From contig NZ_KQ959507.1 in assembly GCF_001552785.1 (NCBI RefSeq), positions 62,001-126,000 of the forward strand: a stretch of DNA of 64,000 bases, read 5' to 3'. This document shows positions 44,698-53,337 of the stretch, in pieces. The notes beneath the pieces are model-generated. The model did no database searches. It had not been told where the DNA came from and saw nothing but the letters and a program-made list of their open reading frames with translations. How positions within the stretch are numbered: position 1 is the first letter of the stretch; each line of letters starts with the position of its first letter. Made by a program: the position numbers and the translations under genes. The DNA comes from Atopobium deltae. GTDB taxonomy: Bacteria > Actinomycetota > Coriobacteriia > Coriobacteriales > Atopobiaceae.

Positions 44698-45925
44698 GCG
44701 CAAGCTCACCGACCTTCACAGCGGCGTTGCCAAGATGCGTTTTTACCCAGTAAATATTCCCGTGAACGGTCTTTTCTAATGCGGCGATGGATGGAAATTT
44801 TCTGGACGGTCGCAAAAGCGCCACGAACGAAACGTCAACCGTCTGGTCGTAGAGGTTTCCCGAAAATCCGAGGAGATGCGCTTCCAGCAGGCGCTGGGCG
44901 TTGTTCTGGCCTTTGCCTGAGCCGCAGCTTTGGTCTTTATGCTGGCCGCAGCACTGGCCTCGTGTTTGCTCGTCTGACGAGAAGGTCAACGGTGCGCCCA
45001 CATTAATCGCCGCAGGCCAGGCATGGTTTTGAACGTGCACAAACCCAGCGTAGACAGCGCTCGCGGGCACGCAGCGTGCGGCCTCGCATACAAGGTTTGC
45101 CGTGGGAAAACCAAAACTTTTGCCTTCTCCCCTGCCATGCTGCACGCGTCCACGCACAAAATGCGCGCGGCCCAGAAGCCGATGAGCTTCAGTCAGTGCA
45201 TCAGAAGTAGTCAACGCATCAGGAGTGGCAGCTTGCGCCAGCAAGCGGCGAATGCGTGTGGCACACACGACGGTATTATCGATATGCAAGAGCTCGTGCG
45301 ACACGACCTCAAAATCGTGCTGAGCGCCCAGCTCACGCAATGCGTCAATAGTGCCTTTGCCGTCACGACCGAGCACGGTATTACAGCCCAGATGCAGCGA
45401 ATGCACACTGGCAAAACTGGGCAGAGTCTGCAAACAAAAATCGATGTAGCTCGTCTGTAAGAGTGCGTGAGTGCACGACAATACAATCACCGCATCGACA
45501 CCAGCCTGCGCCAGCGCGCGAACGCGATCATTGATGTCAAGCAGCACCGACTGCGGGCGCGAATCGAGAAGCACAGAAGGATCGGGGTCGAACAGCACCG
45601 CCGCACAACGGATCTGCCTTGTATGAGCGTACTGCACAGCATCATGTATCAGCTGTTGATGACCCTTGTGGAAGCCATCAAACGCGCCGATGCCAAAGGC
45701 CGCTGGAACCGCCTCGTCATACCACGCCTTGCGATAAATATACACGCGCGCGGCGTGGTCCTGTTTTGCTTCAGTTTTGCGTACCTCAAGCGGCTGAGGT
45801 GCTCGTAACAATAACGAGTTCTCCACCCATGTTTTGATTGTTTCTGCCGAGAAGATCGTCGAAGCTGAGAAGTTCGGTGAGCTCAACGCCCCCTTCGCGC
45901 CCGAGAAGAGCGGCGTGCGCGTCAT
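44690..45925 (-). CDS. ribF: Bifunctional riboflavin kinase / FAD synthetase
   Basis: Makes FMN and FAD from riboflavin. The adenylyltransferase half has GIGAFDGFHKGHQQL. The C-terminal riboflavin-kinase half has RGRVQHGRGEGKSFGFPTANL and FSGNLYDQTVDVSF. ATG 45925 overlaps the truB stop as ATGA, giving 411 residues. That is about 80-100 more than usual, through a ~70-residue N-terminal extension and a Cys/Gln/Gly-rich insert in the kinase domain. A shorter start inside the extension is possible. Confidence 0.92.
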   Translation of the reverse strand: MTRTPLFSGAKGALSSPNFSASTIFSAETIKTWVENSLLLRAPQPLEVRKTEAKQDHAARVYIYRKAWYDEAVPAAFGIGAFDGFHKGHQQLIHDAVQYAHTRQIRCAAVLFDPDPSVLLDSRPQSVLLDINDRVRALAQAGVDAVIVLSCTHALLQTSYIDFCLQTLPSFASVHSLHLGCNTVLGRDGKGTIDALRELGAQHDFEVVSHELLHIDNTVVCATRIRRLLAQAATPDALTTSDALTEAHRLLGRAHFVRGRVQHGRGEGKSFGFPTANLVCEAARCVPASAVYAGFVHVQNHAWPAAINVGAPLTFSSDEQTRGQCCGQHKDQSCGSGKGQNNAQRLLEAHLLGFSGNLYDQTVDVSFVALLRPSRKFPSIAALEKTVHGNIYWVKTHLGNAAVKVGELAHD

Positions 45926-46899
45926 GATTGTACCCCCGAGATGCCATCAAGCAGGTTGACCACACAAACCAGTCGAGAATCTTGCTGTTCGTACACGCCG
46001 ACAAGCTTGTTTTGAAAAAGCAAACTGACTCGCTGAGAGCTGACTTGTTGAGGTTTTGCTTGCGTCTGCACAGCAATAGGACGACCACAGCGAATATCAT
46101 CCATCTCGGCAGCAGTCAACACGCGAGTGGGATATCCGAGCGCATGAGCGGGATCGACCCAGAGTTTTTCGAGCTCGGCGGTACGAGCCTCGACATCAAG
46201 CTCTTGCAGCTCCTCAAGCTGAGCAAGAGACACACAGGATCCCAATTCAAACGAACCGCTTTGCAGACGCCTCAAGCCGCCAATATGAGCACAGGTTCCT
46301 AACGCTGCACCCAAATCGCGAGCGATACTGCGAATATAAGTCCCCTTAGAAACATGCAGCCGTACATCCCAGACCACAGACTCACCATTCCAGGCGCTCT
46401 CAGTACTCGACATATGCAGCAACGATGCCTCATACACACAAATTGTTCGTGGTGCAAGCTTCGGATCACGGCCTGTGCGAGCAAGCTCATACGCACGAAC
46501 ACCATCGATACTGATTGCGCTATAGGCAGGTGGAAGTTGTTCATGCGTGCCAAGAAGAGCCTCAAGCGCACGACGAGCAACATCAGCTTGCAGAAGCGCT
46601 GCGGGAACTGGCTTCGTTTGGATAACTTCACCAGCAGCGTCGTCGGTGGTTGTTTGCGTTCCAAACACGATGCGCGCTTCGTAGGTCTTATCGTCAGCCG
46701 AAAGCATGCCCAGCAAACGCGTAGCAGAGCCCACACCGCAAACCAGCACGCCCGAAGCGTCGGGGTCAAGGGTGCCAGCGTGACCAATGCGGCGCTCATG
46801 CAAAGCACGACGCAGCTTGTTGACTACGTCGTGACTTGTCATCTTGCATGGCTTATCGACAGCCAAAAGTCCTCGAAGGCCTGAGCTGGTACGTTTCAA
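45922..46899 (-). CDS. truB: tRNA pseudouridine(55) synthase TruB
   Basis: Makes pseudouridine 55 in the T-loop of tRNAs. The motifs LLAVDKPCKMTSHDVV and the catalytic aspartate in GHAGTLDPDASGVL are present, with a PUA-like C-terminus. TTG 46899 has GAAGGG seven bases before and lies one base after the nrnA stop. A start at 46926 would overlap nrnA by 26 bp. It has 325 residues. Confidence 0.95.
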   Translation of the reverse strand: MKRTSSGLRGLLAVDKPCKMTSHDVVNKLRRALHERRIGHAGTLDPDASGVLVCGVGSATRLLGMLSADDKTYEARIVFGTQTTTDDAAGEVIQTKPVPAALLQADVARRALEALLGTHEQLPPAYSAISIDGVRAYELARTGRDPKLAPRTICVYEASLLHMSSTESAWNGESVVWDVRLHVSKGTYIRSIARDLGAALGTCAHIGGLRRLQSGSFELGSCVSLAQLEELQELDVEARTAELEKLWVDPAHALGYPTRVLTAAEMDDIRCGRPIAVQTQAKPQQVSSQRVSLLFQNKLVGVYEQQDSRLVCVVNLLDGISGVQS

Positions 46900-46900
46900 G

Positions 46901-47920
46901 CTATAACCCTTCTTCAAAAAGCACATGCAGCTTGGGAAGCGCCGAGCTCAACGCCTCGTCGATCGTGCCATTAAAGGTGAAACCAGCAGCAGCCTTGTGC
47001 CCACCACCGCCGAGTTCGCGCGCCACACCCGAAATATCGATATCCGACTTCGATCGCAAATTACCACGCACGACGTGCTTATCGACCTGCTTCAAAAACA
47101 ACGCCACCTGCGTTCCCGCGACGCTACGCACCATGTCGATAAGACCTTCGGCTTGATCGGGCAGCACCGCACAGCGCGCAAAATCTTCTTCAGTCGCATA
47201 GCTGTACGCAACGCGACCCTTATCAAAAATGCTAATACGACCCATGACTAGCGACTTTAAGCGCAAGTACGCAAGGCTTTGGCTCTGATACACTTGCAGA
47301 GAAATCTCGGCAGGATTGGCACCTGCCTCCACCAAGATACTCGCAATGGTAAAAGCCTCGGTGTTTGCATTTTGATACTGGAAACTTCCCGTGTCGGTCA
47401 CCAGCGCGCACATCAAACAGGTTGCCATCTGCGGCGTTAAAGGCACCTTTTTGTAGAGCGCAAATTGCGCAACCAAGACGCCTGCTGCCGCAGCCTCGGG
47501 ACGAGAAAAGCACACGTCCCCGACGGGCGTATCAGCAGGGTGATGATCAACGGTGGCACGCTTTCGTGCGCGCTCGAAGATGGGCTGAGCCTCGTTAAGG
47601 CGCGCAGGATAAGCCAAGTCAACCATAATAAACAGATCAGGATCCTGCGTGTAGGTCGCTGGCTGCACCAAGGTATCGCTTTTTGGTAAGAAACGATACA
47701 TATCGGGAATGTCCTCGTTATCGGCCAAAAGATTGGTAACCATTTTGTCAGGCCACAAGTGCGAAATGATCATGCTCAAGGCAAGCCCTGATCCCAAGGC
47801 ATCGCCATCGGGTTTGGTGTGCGCGCAAATCGCTATTGTTTGTGCCTGTTCAATCAATGCCGCAAGAGCATCCAATTGTTGCACGTCTGCGGCGCTCTGT
47901 TCTATACGACAACAAGCCAC
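46901..47920 (-). CDS. nrnA: DHH/DHHA1 phosphoesterase, NrnA-like
   Basis: Oligoribonuclease and pAp phosphatase of the DHH family, 339 residues. It has the metal motifs AHTKPDGDALGSGLAL, MVDLAY and VDHHPADT, and the DHHA1 signature GGGGHKAAAG. GTG 47920 overlaps the rbfA stop (TAGTG). The rbfA-nrnA-truB order is standard. A cyclic dinucleotide or nanoRNA substrate is likely but not provable here. Confidence 0.92.
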   Translation of the reverse strand: MACCRIEQSAADVQQLDALAALIEQAQTIAICAHTKPDGDALGSGLALSMIISHLWPDKMVTNLLADNEDIPDMYRFLPKSDTLVQPATYTQDPDLFIMVDLAYPARLNEAQPIFERARKRATVDHHPADTPVGDVCFSRPEAAAAGVLVAQFALYKKVPLTPQMATCLMCALVTDTGSFQYQNANTEAFTIASILVEAGANPAEISLQVYQSQSLAYLRLKSLVMGRISIFDKGRVAYSYATEEDFARCAVLPDQAEGLIDMVRSVAGTQVALFLKQVDKHVVRGNLRSKSDIDISGVARELGGGGHKAAAGFTFNGTIDEALSSALPKLHVLFEEGL

Positions 47921-48414
47921 TACGCATCTTCCTTTACAGAATCCGCGGAATTATCCGCCAGACCACTTGCGGCGTCCTTCTCGGCAGCACCGCCAGCGAA
48001 ACCATCTGCACCGTCGCCTGCGGGATTATCAACGTTATCCAAAGGATACCCATCTTCGTCTTTTGGTACACCTAAAGTGGGAGGAACCTGCTCAAGCGCT
48101 TGCGCAATACGCTCGGCCTCGTCGGTCGTACGATCGATTTCGAAGCGCAGCTGCGGCGTCACACGCCAAGCCAAACTGCGCCCCAGAAGCGAACGTATAC
48201 GCCCCTTGGCCCGATCGAAAGCTGCCATCGTGCGCTCGTATTGCGACGAATCGCAGCTCACAAACACACGCATAAACGAGCGATCGACCGAAACCTCCAC
48301 AGCCGTAATGGTCACCATGGCCAAATCGGGATCCGAAATTTCGAGCAGCAAAATGCTCGCGAGCTTCTCGCGCGCCTGTTCGTTGATGCGGCGCGACGCT
48401 TGATTTTGTTTCAT
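47920..48414 (-). CDS. rbfA: Ribosome-binding factor A
   Basis: 16S rRNA maturation factor with a KH-like fold. The RRINEQAREKLASILL opening and VSVDRSFMRVFVS match the family. ATG 48414 follows GAGGAGG. It has 164 residues, longer than usual, because of an acidic Asp/Ala/Gly-rich tail after about residue 115. It lies 78 bp after infB. Confidence 0.92.
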   Translation of the reverse strand: MKQNQASRRINEQAREKLASILLLEISDPDLAMVTITAVEVSVDRSFMRVFVSCDSSQYERTMAAFDRAKGRIRSLLGRSLAWRVTPQLRFEIDRTTDEAERIAQALEQVPPTLGVPKDEDGYPLDNVDNPAGDGADGFAGGAAEKDAASGLADNSADSVKEDA

Positions 48415-48492
48415 AGCGCCTCCTCTCGGCGAGCAGTGTGGTACAAACCAATCAGTGCAGCTACAAGCTGCAAGCAATCAGACGCCACTACC

Positions 48493-51258
48493 CTACTCAG
48501 TACGAGCTACTTCAACAATCTTATAGCCTTCGATAAGATCACCAGGGTGAATATCCTGGTAATTCTCTAAGCCAATACCGCATTCGAAGCCTGCCTTGAT
48601 TGACTTCACATCATCCTTAAAGTGACGCAGCGAGGCAATCTTGCCATCAAAGACAACGATACCATCGCGCACGAGACGGACCTTATCGTCACGCGAAAGC
48701 TCGCCCTCGACAATCATGCAGCCTGCGGCAATGCCCACCTTGGGCACTTTAAAGGTGTCGCGAACCTCCGCCGTGGCCGTTTGGACTTCTTCCTCGGTCG
48801 GCTTGAGCATACCAATACGTGCAGCATCAATATCCTCGATGGCCTTGTAAATGACACTGTAAGTACGAATCTCGACACCGGCGCGGGTTGCTGCAGCACG
48901 AGCCTTTGCCTCGGGACGCACGCCAAAGCCGATGATAATCGCGTTGGAGGCGTCCGCCAAAATGACGTCAGTCTCGCTAATGGCGCCAACGGCCGAGTGA
49001 ATGGTATTGATACGAACCTCGGATTGATCCATCTTATCGAGCGAGTCTTGCAACGCCTCGATGGAGCCTTGTACATCGGCCTTAATAATGAGGTTAAGCT
49101 CTTTGACCTCGGCATCTTCGATCGTCTGGAAGAGATTCTCCAGCGTGACATGCTTCACACGCTGCTGTTCTTCAATACGAGCCTTCAGAGCACGCTTATC
49201 GGCCAGATCACGCGCGTCGCGCTCATCCGAGAAGACCCTGAACTCGTCGCCCGCCATGGGTACACTTTGCAGACCCAAAATCTCAACAGCGTCAGAAGGT
49301 CCAGCCTCGCTCACGTTGTTGCCCTTTGAATCAACCATGGCACGAACGCGACCAAAGCTCATACCCGCAACAAGAGCATCGCCAACATGCAAGGTACCGC
49401 GGGTAACCAGCACGGTTGCGACCGATCCACGGCCGCGATCGAGCTTAGCTTCAAGCACGTTACCCGAGGCAAACGTCGAGGGGTTACCCTTGAGCTCAAG
49501 TACATCTGCCTGCAGCAAAACGGACTCGAGCAAATCATCGATGCCGATTTTTTTCTTAGCCGAAATGTCGACAAACATATTTTGTCCGCCCCATTCCTCA
49601 GGAATAACACCATATTCGGTGAGCTCCTGGCGAACACGGCTGGGATCAGCGCCGGGCTTATCGATCTTGTTCACCGCAACAACAATGGGAACTTCAGCGG
49701 CCTTTGCGTGATTGATGGATTCAATCGTTTGCGGCATGACACCGTCGTCGGCAGCGACGATCAAAATGACAATGTCGGTCACACGCGCACCACGCGCGCG
49801 CATGGCAGTAAAGGTCTCGTGACCAGGCGTATCGATAAAGGTGATCTTGCGGCCCTTGATGGTTACCTGCGATGCACCGATAGCCTGGGTAATGCCGCCC
49901 GCTTCGCCTTCGGCCACACCCGTATGACGGATGGCATCGAGCAGCGAGGTTTTACCGTGGTCAACGTGGCCCATAACGGTTACCACAGGCGGACGAGGCG
50001 CCAGATCTTTCGGATCATCGTAGAAGGTGAAGGAATTCTCTTCCTCTTTGGTCATGATCTTGATATCCACGCCTAAGTCATCGGCTACCAGCTCGATAAG
50101 ATCGTCTGACATGCTCTGCGTCATCGTGAGCGGGGTTCCCAGCAAGAACAAACGCTTAATGATGTCATTGGCGGGCACGCCGAGAAGTTCGGCGAGACCG
50201 GCAACGGTGGTACCCTGCGGCACGCGAACGGTGTCGAGTTGGGAAAGATCCTGGTCGTTGGCCAGCGCTTCTTCAATACGCGCCTGCTCAGCGGCTTGTT
50301 CTGCCTGCTTTTGGCGACGCTCTTTACGCTTTTTACGACGTCCTGTGGATTCTTTTGTTGCTTCCTCAACCGCTGCACGAGCCTCTGCTAAAATGTGCAC
50401 GCGATTGTACTCTTCGGCTTCGCGAGCCATGCGCGTGTAGCGATCCTCTTGCTCCTGATGGCGTCCACCGCGACGACCGTGACCACGCTTGGACGTGGCT
50501 TCCTGCTCTTGGGCTTGCATGGCGACAATATCGTTGTTCGCGCCAGTGCCAGCACCTGCAGACTGCGCATGTTTATGACGTCCGCGTCTCGAGCCTGCGC
50601 CCTGCAAGCCTTCGTGCTTGGACTCGTGCTCGTCACTAGCGCGCTCAGCTCGTCCGTGCTCACCCTTGCCGCGAGCGCCCTTCTCGTCAGAGCCAGCAGC
50701 GCCGCCGCGATCGTCAGCTTTACCAGAGCCTTTGCCAGCAGTTTTGCGAGCAGCCTTCTTCTGAGACTTCTTCTCTTCGAGCACCTTTTGCTGCGCTGCA
50801 ATCTGATCAAGCAAACTCGTCATCGAAGGAATCGCCTTGGGAGCGTTGTCCTTCACGCGCAGCTTCTCGGCTTCTTCGGCAGCCTTGCGCTCTGCCTCGG
50901 CCTTCTCGGCCTCCGCCTTTTTACGTGCCTCTTCTTCAGCAGCACGGCGCGCTTCTTCCTCGGCACGCTCCTGCGCACGGCGAGCTTCGGCAGCCTTGCG
51001 CTCTTCTTCAGCCTTTGCCTTTGCAGCGGCCTCTTCGGCAGCAAGGCGCTCAGCCTCAGCCTTTTTTTGTGCCTCGATCTCGGCAGCGCGCGCTTCCAAG
51101 ATAGGAGCGAGCTTCTTTTTGACCATCGAGAGATACGCGTCTTCCAACGACGACGATGCGCTTGAGGCGGGAATCTTCATTTCTTGTAAGTGACCGAGCA
51201 ACTCTTTGCTGGTCATACCATATTCTTTTGCAAGGTCATGTACGCGAATTTTTGCCAT
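48493..51258 (-). CDS. infB: Translation initiation factor IF-2
   Basis: GTPase that places initiator tRNA on the 30S subunit. The 921-residue protein begins with the IF2_N fold ([18 protein letters not shown]). A long Glu/Ala/Lys/Arg coiled-coil and Gly/Arg/His-rich linker follow to about 340. The G domain carries [14 protein letters not shown], the DTPGHETF motif and NKIDKPGAD, then domains II-IV. The charged linker is long but typical of high-GC relatives. It follows nusA by 48 bp without a ylxR gene between. Confidence 0.97.
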   Translation of the reverse strand: MAKIRVHDLAKEYGMTSKELLGHLQEMKIPASSASSSLEDAYLSMVKKKLAPILEARAAEIEAQKKAEAERLAAEEAAAKAKAEEERKAAEARRAQERAEEEARRAAEEEARKKAEAEKAEAERKAAEEAEKLRVKDNAPKAIPSMTSLLDQIAAQQKVLEEKKSQKKAARKTAGKGSGKADDRGGAAGSDEKGARGKGEHGRAERASDEHESKHEGLQGAGSRRGRHKHAQSAGAGTGANNDIVAMQAQEQEATSKRGHGRRGGRHQEQEDRYTRMAREAEEYNRVHILAEARAAVEEATKESTGRRKKRKERRQKQAEQAAEQARIEEALANDQDLSQLDTVRVPQGTTVAGLAELLGVPANDIIKRLFLLGTPLTMTQSMSDDLIELVADDLGVDIKIMTKEEENSFTFYDDPKDLAPRPPVVTVMGHVDHGKTSLLDAIRHTGVAEGEAGGITQAIGASQVTIKGRKITFIDTPGHETFTAMRARGARVTDIVILIVAADDGVMPQTIESINHAKAAEVPIVVAVNKIDKPGADPSRVRQELTEYGVIPEEWGGQNMFVDISAKKKIGIDDLLESVLLQADVLELKGNPSTFASGNVLEAKLDRGRGSVATVLVTRGTLHVGDALVAGMSFGRVRAMVDSKGNNVSEAGPSDAVEILGLQSVPMAGDEFRVFSDERDARDLADKRALKARIEEQQRVKHVTLENLFQTIEDAEVKELNLIIKADVQGSIEALQDSLDKMDQSEVRINTIHSAVGAISETDVILADASNAIIIGFGVRPEAKARAAATRAGVEIRTYSVIYKAIEDIDAARIGMLKPTEEEVQTATAEVRDTFKVPKVGIAAGCMIVEGELSRDDKVRLVRDGIVVFDGKIASLRHFKDDVKSIKAGFECGIGLENYQDIHPGDLIEGYKIVEVARTE

Positions 51259-51306
51259 AGACTCAATCCCTTCATATCACAGTATTTCCAAGATAAAGAA
51301 CCTAGA

Positions 51307-52572
51307 CTAAATCAACGAATCGGGGTCGTCGGACACGGGCAGATCATCCATCTGGGCCATGCGCTCATGCAGACCACAAAAACGAGACCCTTCGCGCGCC
51401 ATGTTACGGCAAGCGACGCCTGCCTCGGTAACGTACTGGCAGCGCTGCTCTTCGACAGTGTTATCGATAAGATCGTCGGAAACTTCAGCAGGAACTGCGG
51501 GCATGGATGCCATAAGCTTAGCGGCAAGCGATTCGTTTTTGATGTCAATATGAAGACCCGTCAGGCGTGCAGTAAGACGTGCATTTTGGCCCTCTTTGCC
51601 GATAGCCAAGCTCAGCTGATCATCGGGAACAACAACCGTTGCATATCCTGTCTCGGGGTCAATAGCAACACGGCTCACCTTTGCGGGAGACAAGGCATTG
51701 GCAACGCATTTAGCGGGGTCATCGCTCCACAAAATGACGTCAACACGCTCCCCGTGCAGCTCGCCAACCACAGCACGCACACGGCTGCCCTTAGGACCGA
51801 CGCAGGCGCCAACGGGATCAAGATGCTCATCGGCAGAACTCACGGCAATCTTCGAACGCGCCCCCGCCTCGCGAGCAATGGAACGGATCTCGACAACGCC
51901 ATCGTAAATCTCGGGCACTTCGGCCTCAAAGAGGCGACGAATAAGATCGGGGTGTGTGCGGCTCACTACGATGGAAGGACGCACATGCTCACCGCGCACG
52001 GGTGCGGCATTGCTGGAAGGATCGCGCACGTCAACGATAATGGCCTTGAGGCGCTGGTTGTGGACATAACGCTCGCCCTCAGGACGCTCGTTGCGCTCAT
52101 TTGGATTACGGCGCACGTCAAAGTATGGAAGCTCGGCTTCGACACCTTCACGGATTTTTACGATGGTGAAGTCATTGGTAATCTGCAAAACGGTGCAGTT
52201 GATGATGTCGCCAATGCGCTGCGAAAACTCCTCGTAAATCTGTTGACGAGCAGCATTACGTACGATGTTGTTGATCTCCATTTTTGCATGTGCTGCGGCG
52301 ATGCGGCTGGTGTTTGCAGGGGTAACATCTACCTCATCAAATTCGGTATACAAACCCGTTTCGTCATCCCAAGAATCCTCGCGCGGTACGAGCTTATAGA
52401 CATAAATCTTGCCCGTCGCACGATCGATCGTGACTTTTGCACCATCGACAAGGTGCATGATGTCGGCATAACTTTTTGCAAGCGACTGCTCAAGACGATC
52501 GAGCAAGTACAGCTGGTCAATGTGTTTTTCCTGACACAGGGTCATCAACGCGTCCATCATTTCTGATGCCAT
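51307..52572 (-). CDS. nusA: Transcription factor NusA with C-terminal Cys3His tail
   Basis: Binds RNA polymerase and controls pausing, termination and antitermination. The N-terminal domain, S1 domain (about 130-200) and two KH domains (VGACVGPKGSRV and SLAIGKEGQNARLTARL) are normal. After residue 370 a short tail carries Cys378, Cys388, Cys399 and His402 in the pattern CxxxxxxxxxC-x10-CxxH, like a small zinc motif. It ends acidic. ATG 52572 follows AAGGAGA. It has 421 residues. Confidence 0.95.
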   Translation of the reverse strand: MASEMMDALMTLCQEKHIDQLYLLDRLEQSLAKSYADIMHLVDGAKVTIDRATGKIYVYKLVPREDSWDDETGLYTEFDEVDVTPANTSRIAAAHAKMEINNIVRNAARQQIYEEFSQRIGDIINCTVLQITNDFTIVKIREGVEAELPYFDVRRNPNERNERPEGERYVHNQRLKAIIVDVRDPSSNAAPVRGEHVRPSIVVSRTHPDLIRRLFEAEVPEIYDGVVEIRSIAREAGARSKIAVSSADEHLDPVGACVGPKGSRVRAVVGELHGERVDVILWSDDPAKCVANALSPAKVSRVAIDPETGYATVVVPDDQLSLAIGKEGQNARLTARLTGLHIDIKNESLAAKLMASMPAVPAEVSDDLIDNTVEEQRCQYVTEAGVACRNMAREGSRFCGLHERMAQMDDLPVSDDPDSLI

Positions 52573-52614
52573 ATTTTCTCCTTACGTGTTTTTACGGTAT
52601 GTTGCTACAGCGTG

Positions 52615-53118
52615 TTATTGCAGTATTTTGCTGTTGGCACCAGAAAAATCGATCTGGGGCTTTAACGTACAACGATTAATCTCTTCAAGTGCAAACGTAA
52701 AACGCTCACCATCGACCTCAAGCACGATGCGACCATCCTCAACGCCCAAAAGCTGTCCCGTATAACGACGACGACCCTCGTGAGCAGTGGTGCTTAGTGC
52801 CACATGTTGCTGGGCAAAGCGCTCGAAGTCCTTCAGGCGACGCAAAGGACGAGAAAGGCCTGGAGACGAAACCTCCAAGGTATACGAACCAACAAAGGGA
52901 TCAAGCTCGTCAATCACCTCAGAAATCCATGAGGTTTGTTGAGTAACTTCGTCCAAACCAATGGTTGGTTTGTTGGGGTCGTCATGATCAATACGAACCC
53001 GAACCACGGGAGCTTTGCTCGCACCCACAATCTCGACATCAATGATGTCAATCTGATGCGCTACCGCTGCCTGTTCCAAGGTGGTTAAAAGCGTTTGCGT
53101 GATATGCTCGTGAGTCAT
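52615..53118 (-). CDS. rimP: Ribosome maturation factor RimP
   Basis: Early 30S assembly factor, 167 residues. The motif YTLEVSSPGLSRPL is diagnostic. ATG 53118 follows AAGGAGGG. The longer in-frame start upstream runs through the leader. It is first in the rimP-nusA-infB operon, 42 bp ahead of nusA. Confidence 0.93.
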   Translation of the reverse strand: MTHEHITQTLLTTLEQAAVAHQIDIIDVEIVGASKAPVVRVRIDHDDPNKPTIGLDEVTQQTSWISEVIDELDPFVGSYTLEVSSPGLSRPLRRLKDFERFAQQHVALSTTAHEGRRRYTGQLLGVEDGRIVLEVDGERFTFALEEINRCTLKPQIDFSGANSKILQ

Positions 53119-53193
53119 CGTTTCCCTCCTTCCGCGCAGTTTGTGCGTCGCTGGCAGCGCAGGCCGTGCGCCACTTTGTGCGTATACATACAA

Positions 53194-53228
53194 GAGGAAG
53201 CGGGGCCAAACGTGCACCCCACTTCCTC
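53194..53228 (-). other. Stable hairpin in the rimP-nusA leader
   Basis: GAGGAAG-T-GGGG pairs with CCCC-G-CTTCCTC, giving 11 pairs around one mismatch and an 11-nt loop. The transcript would carry it about 20-50 nt from its start and 76 nt before rimP. No T run follows, so it is not a simple terminator. Confidence 0.7.
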
Positions 53229-53252
53229 AAACACTAACAAACATTCGACATA

Positions 53253-53281
53253 ACTATAGCCGTATACGCGACATTTAGCAA
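53253..53281 (-). promoter_or_regulatory. Promoter of the rimP-nusA-infB operon
   Basis: Minus-strand TTGCTA (53276-53281), exactly 17 bp, TATAGT (53253-53258). Start near 53246. It is the best sigma-A type match in the window and heads a nine-gene run. Confidence 0.8.
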
Positions 53282-53337
53282 GTATGACACACCGAGCGGC
53301 TCATAGCTGCCTCCCCGTACACGAAGCCTACAGAAAC

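Noticed and set aside
43654-45006. 450-codon plus-strand ORF opposite dnaG and ribF
   Set aside because: It spans the junction of two well-supported minus-strand genes and matches nothing known.
51190-52566. 458-codon plus-strand ORF opposite nusA
   Set aside because: It mirrors nusA almost end to end and reflects codon bias of the real gene, not a second protein.
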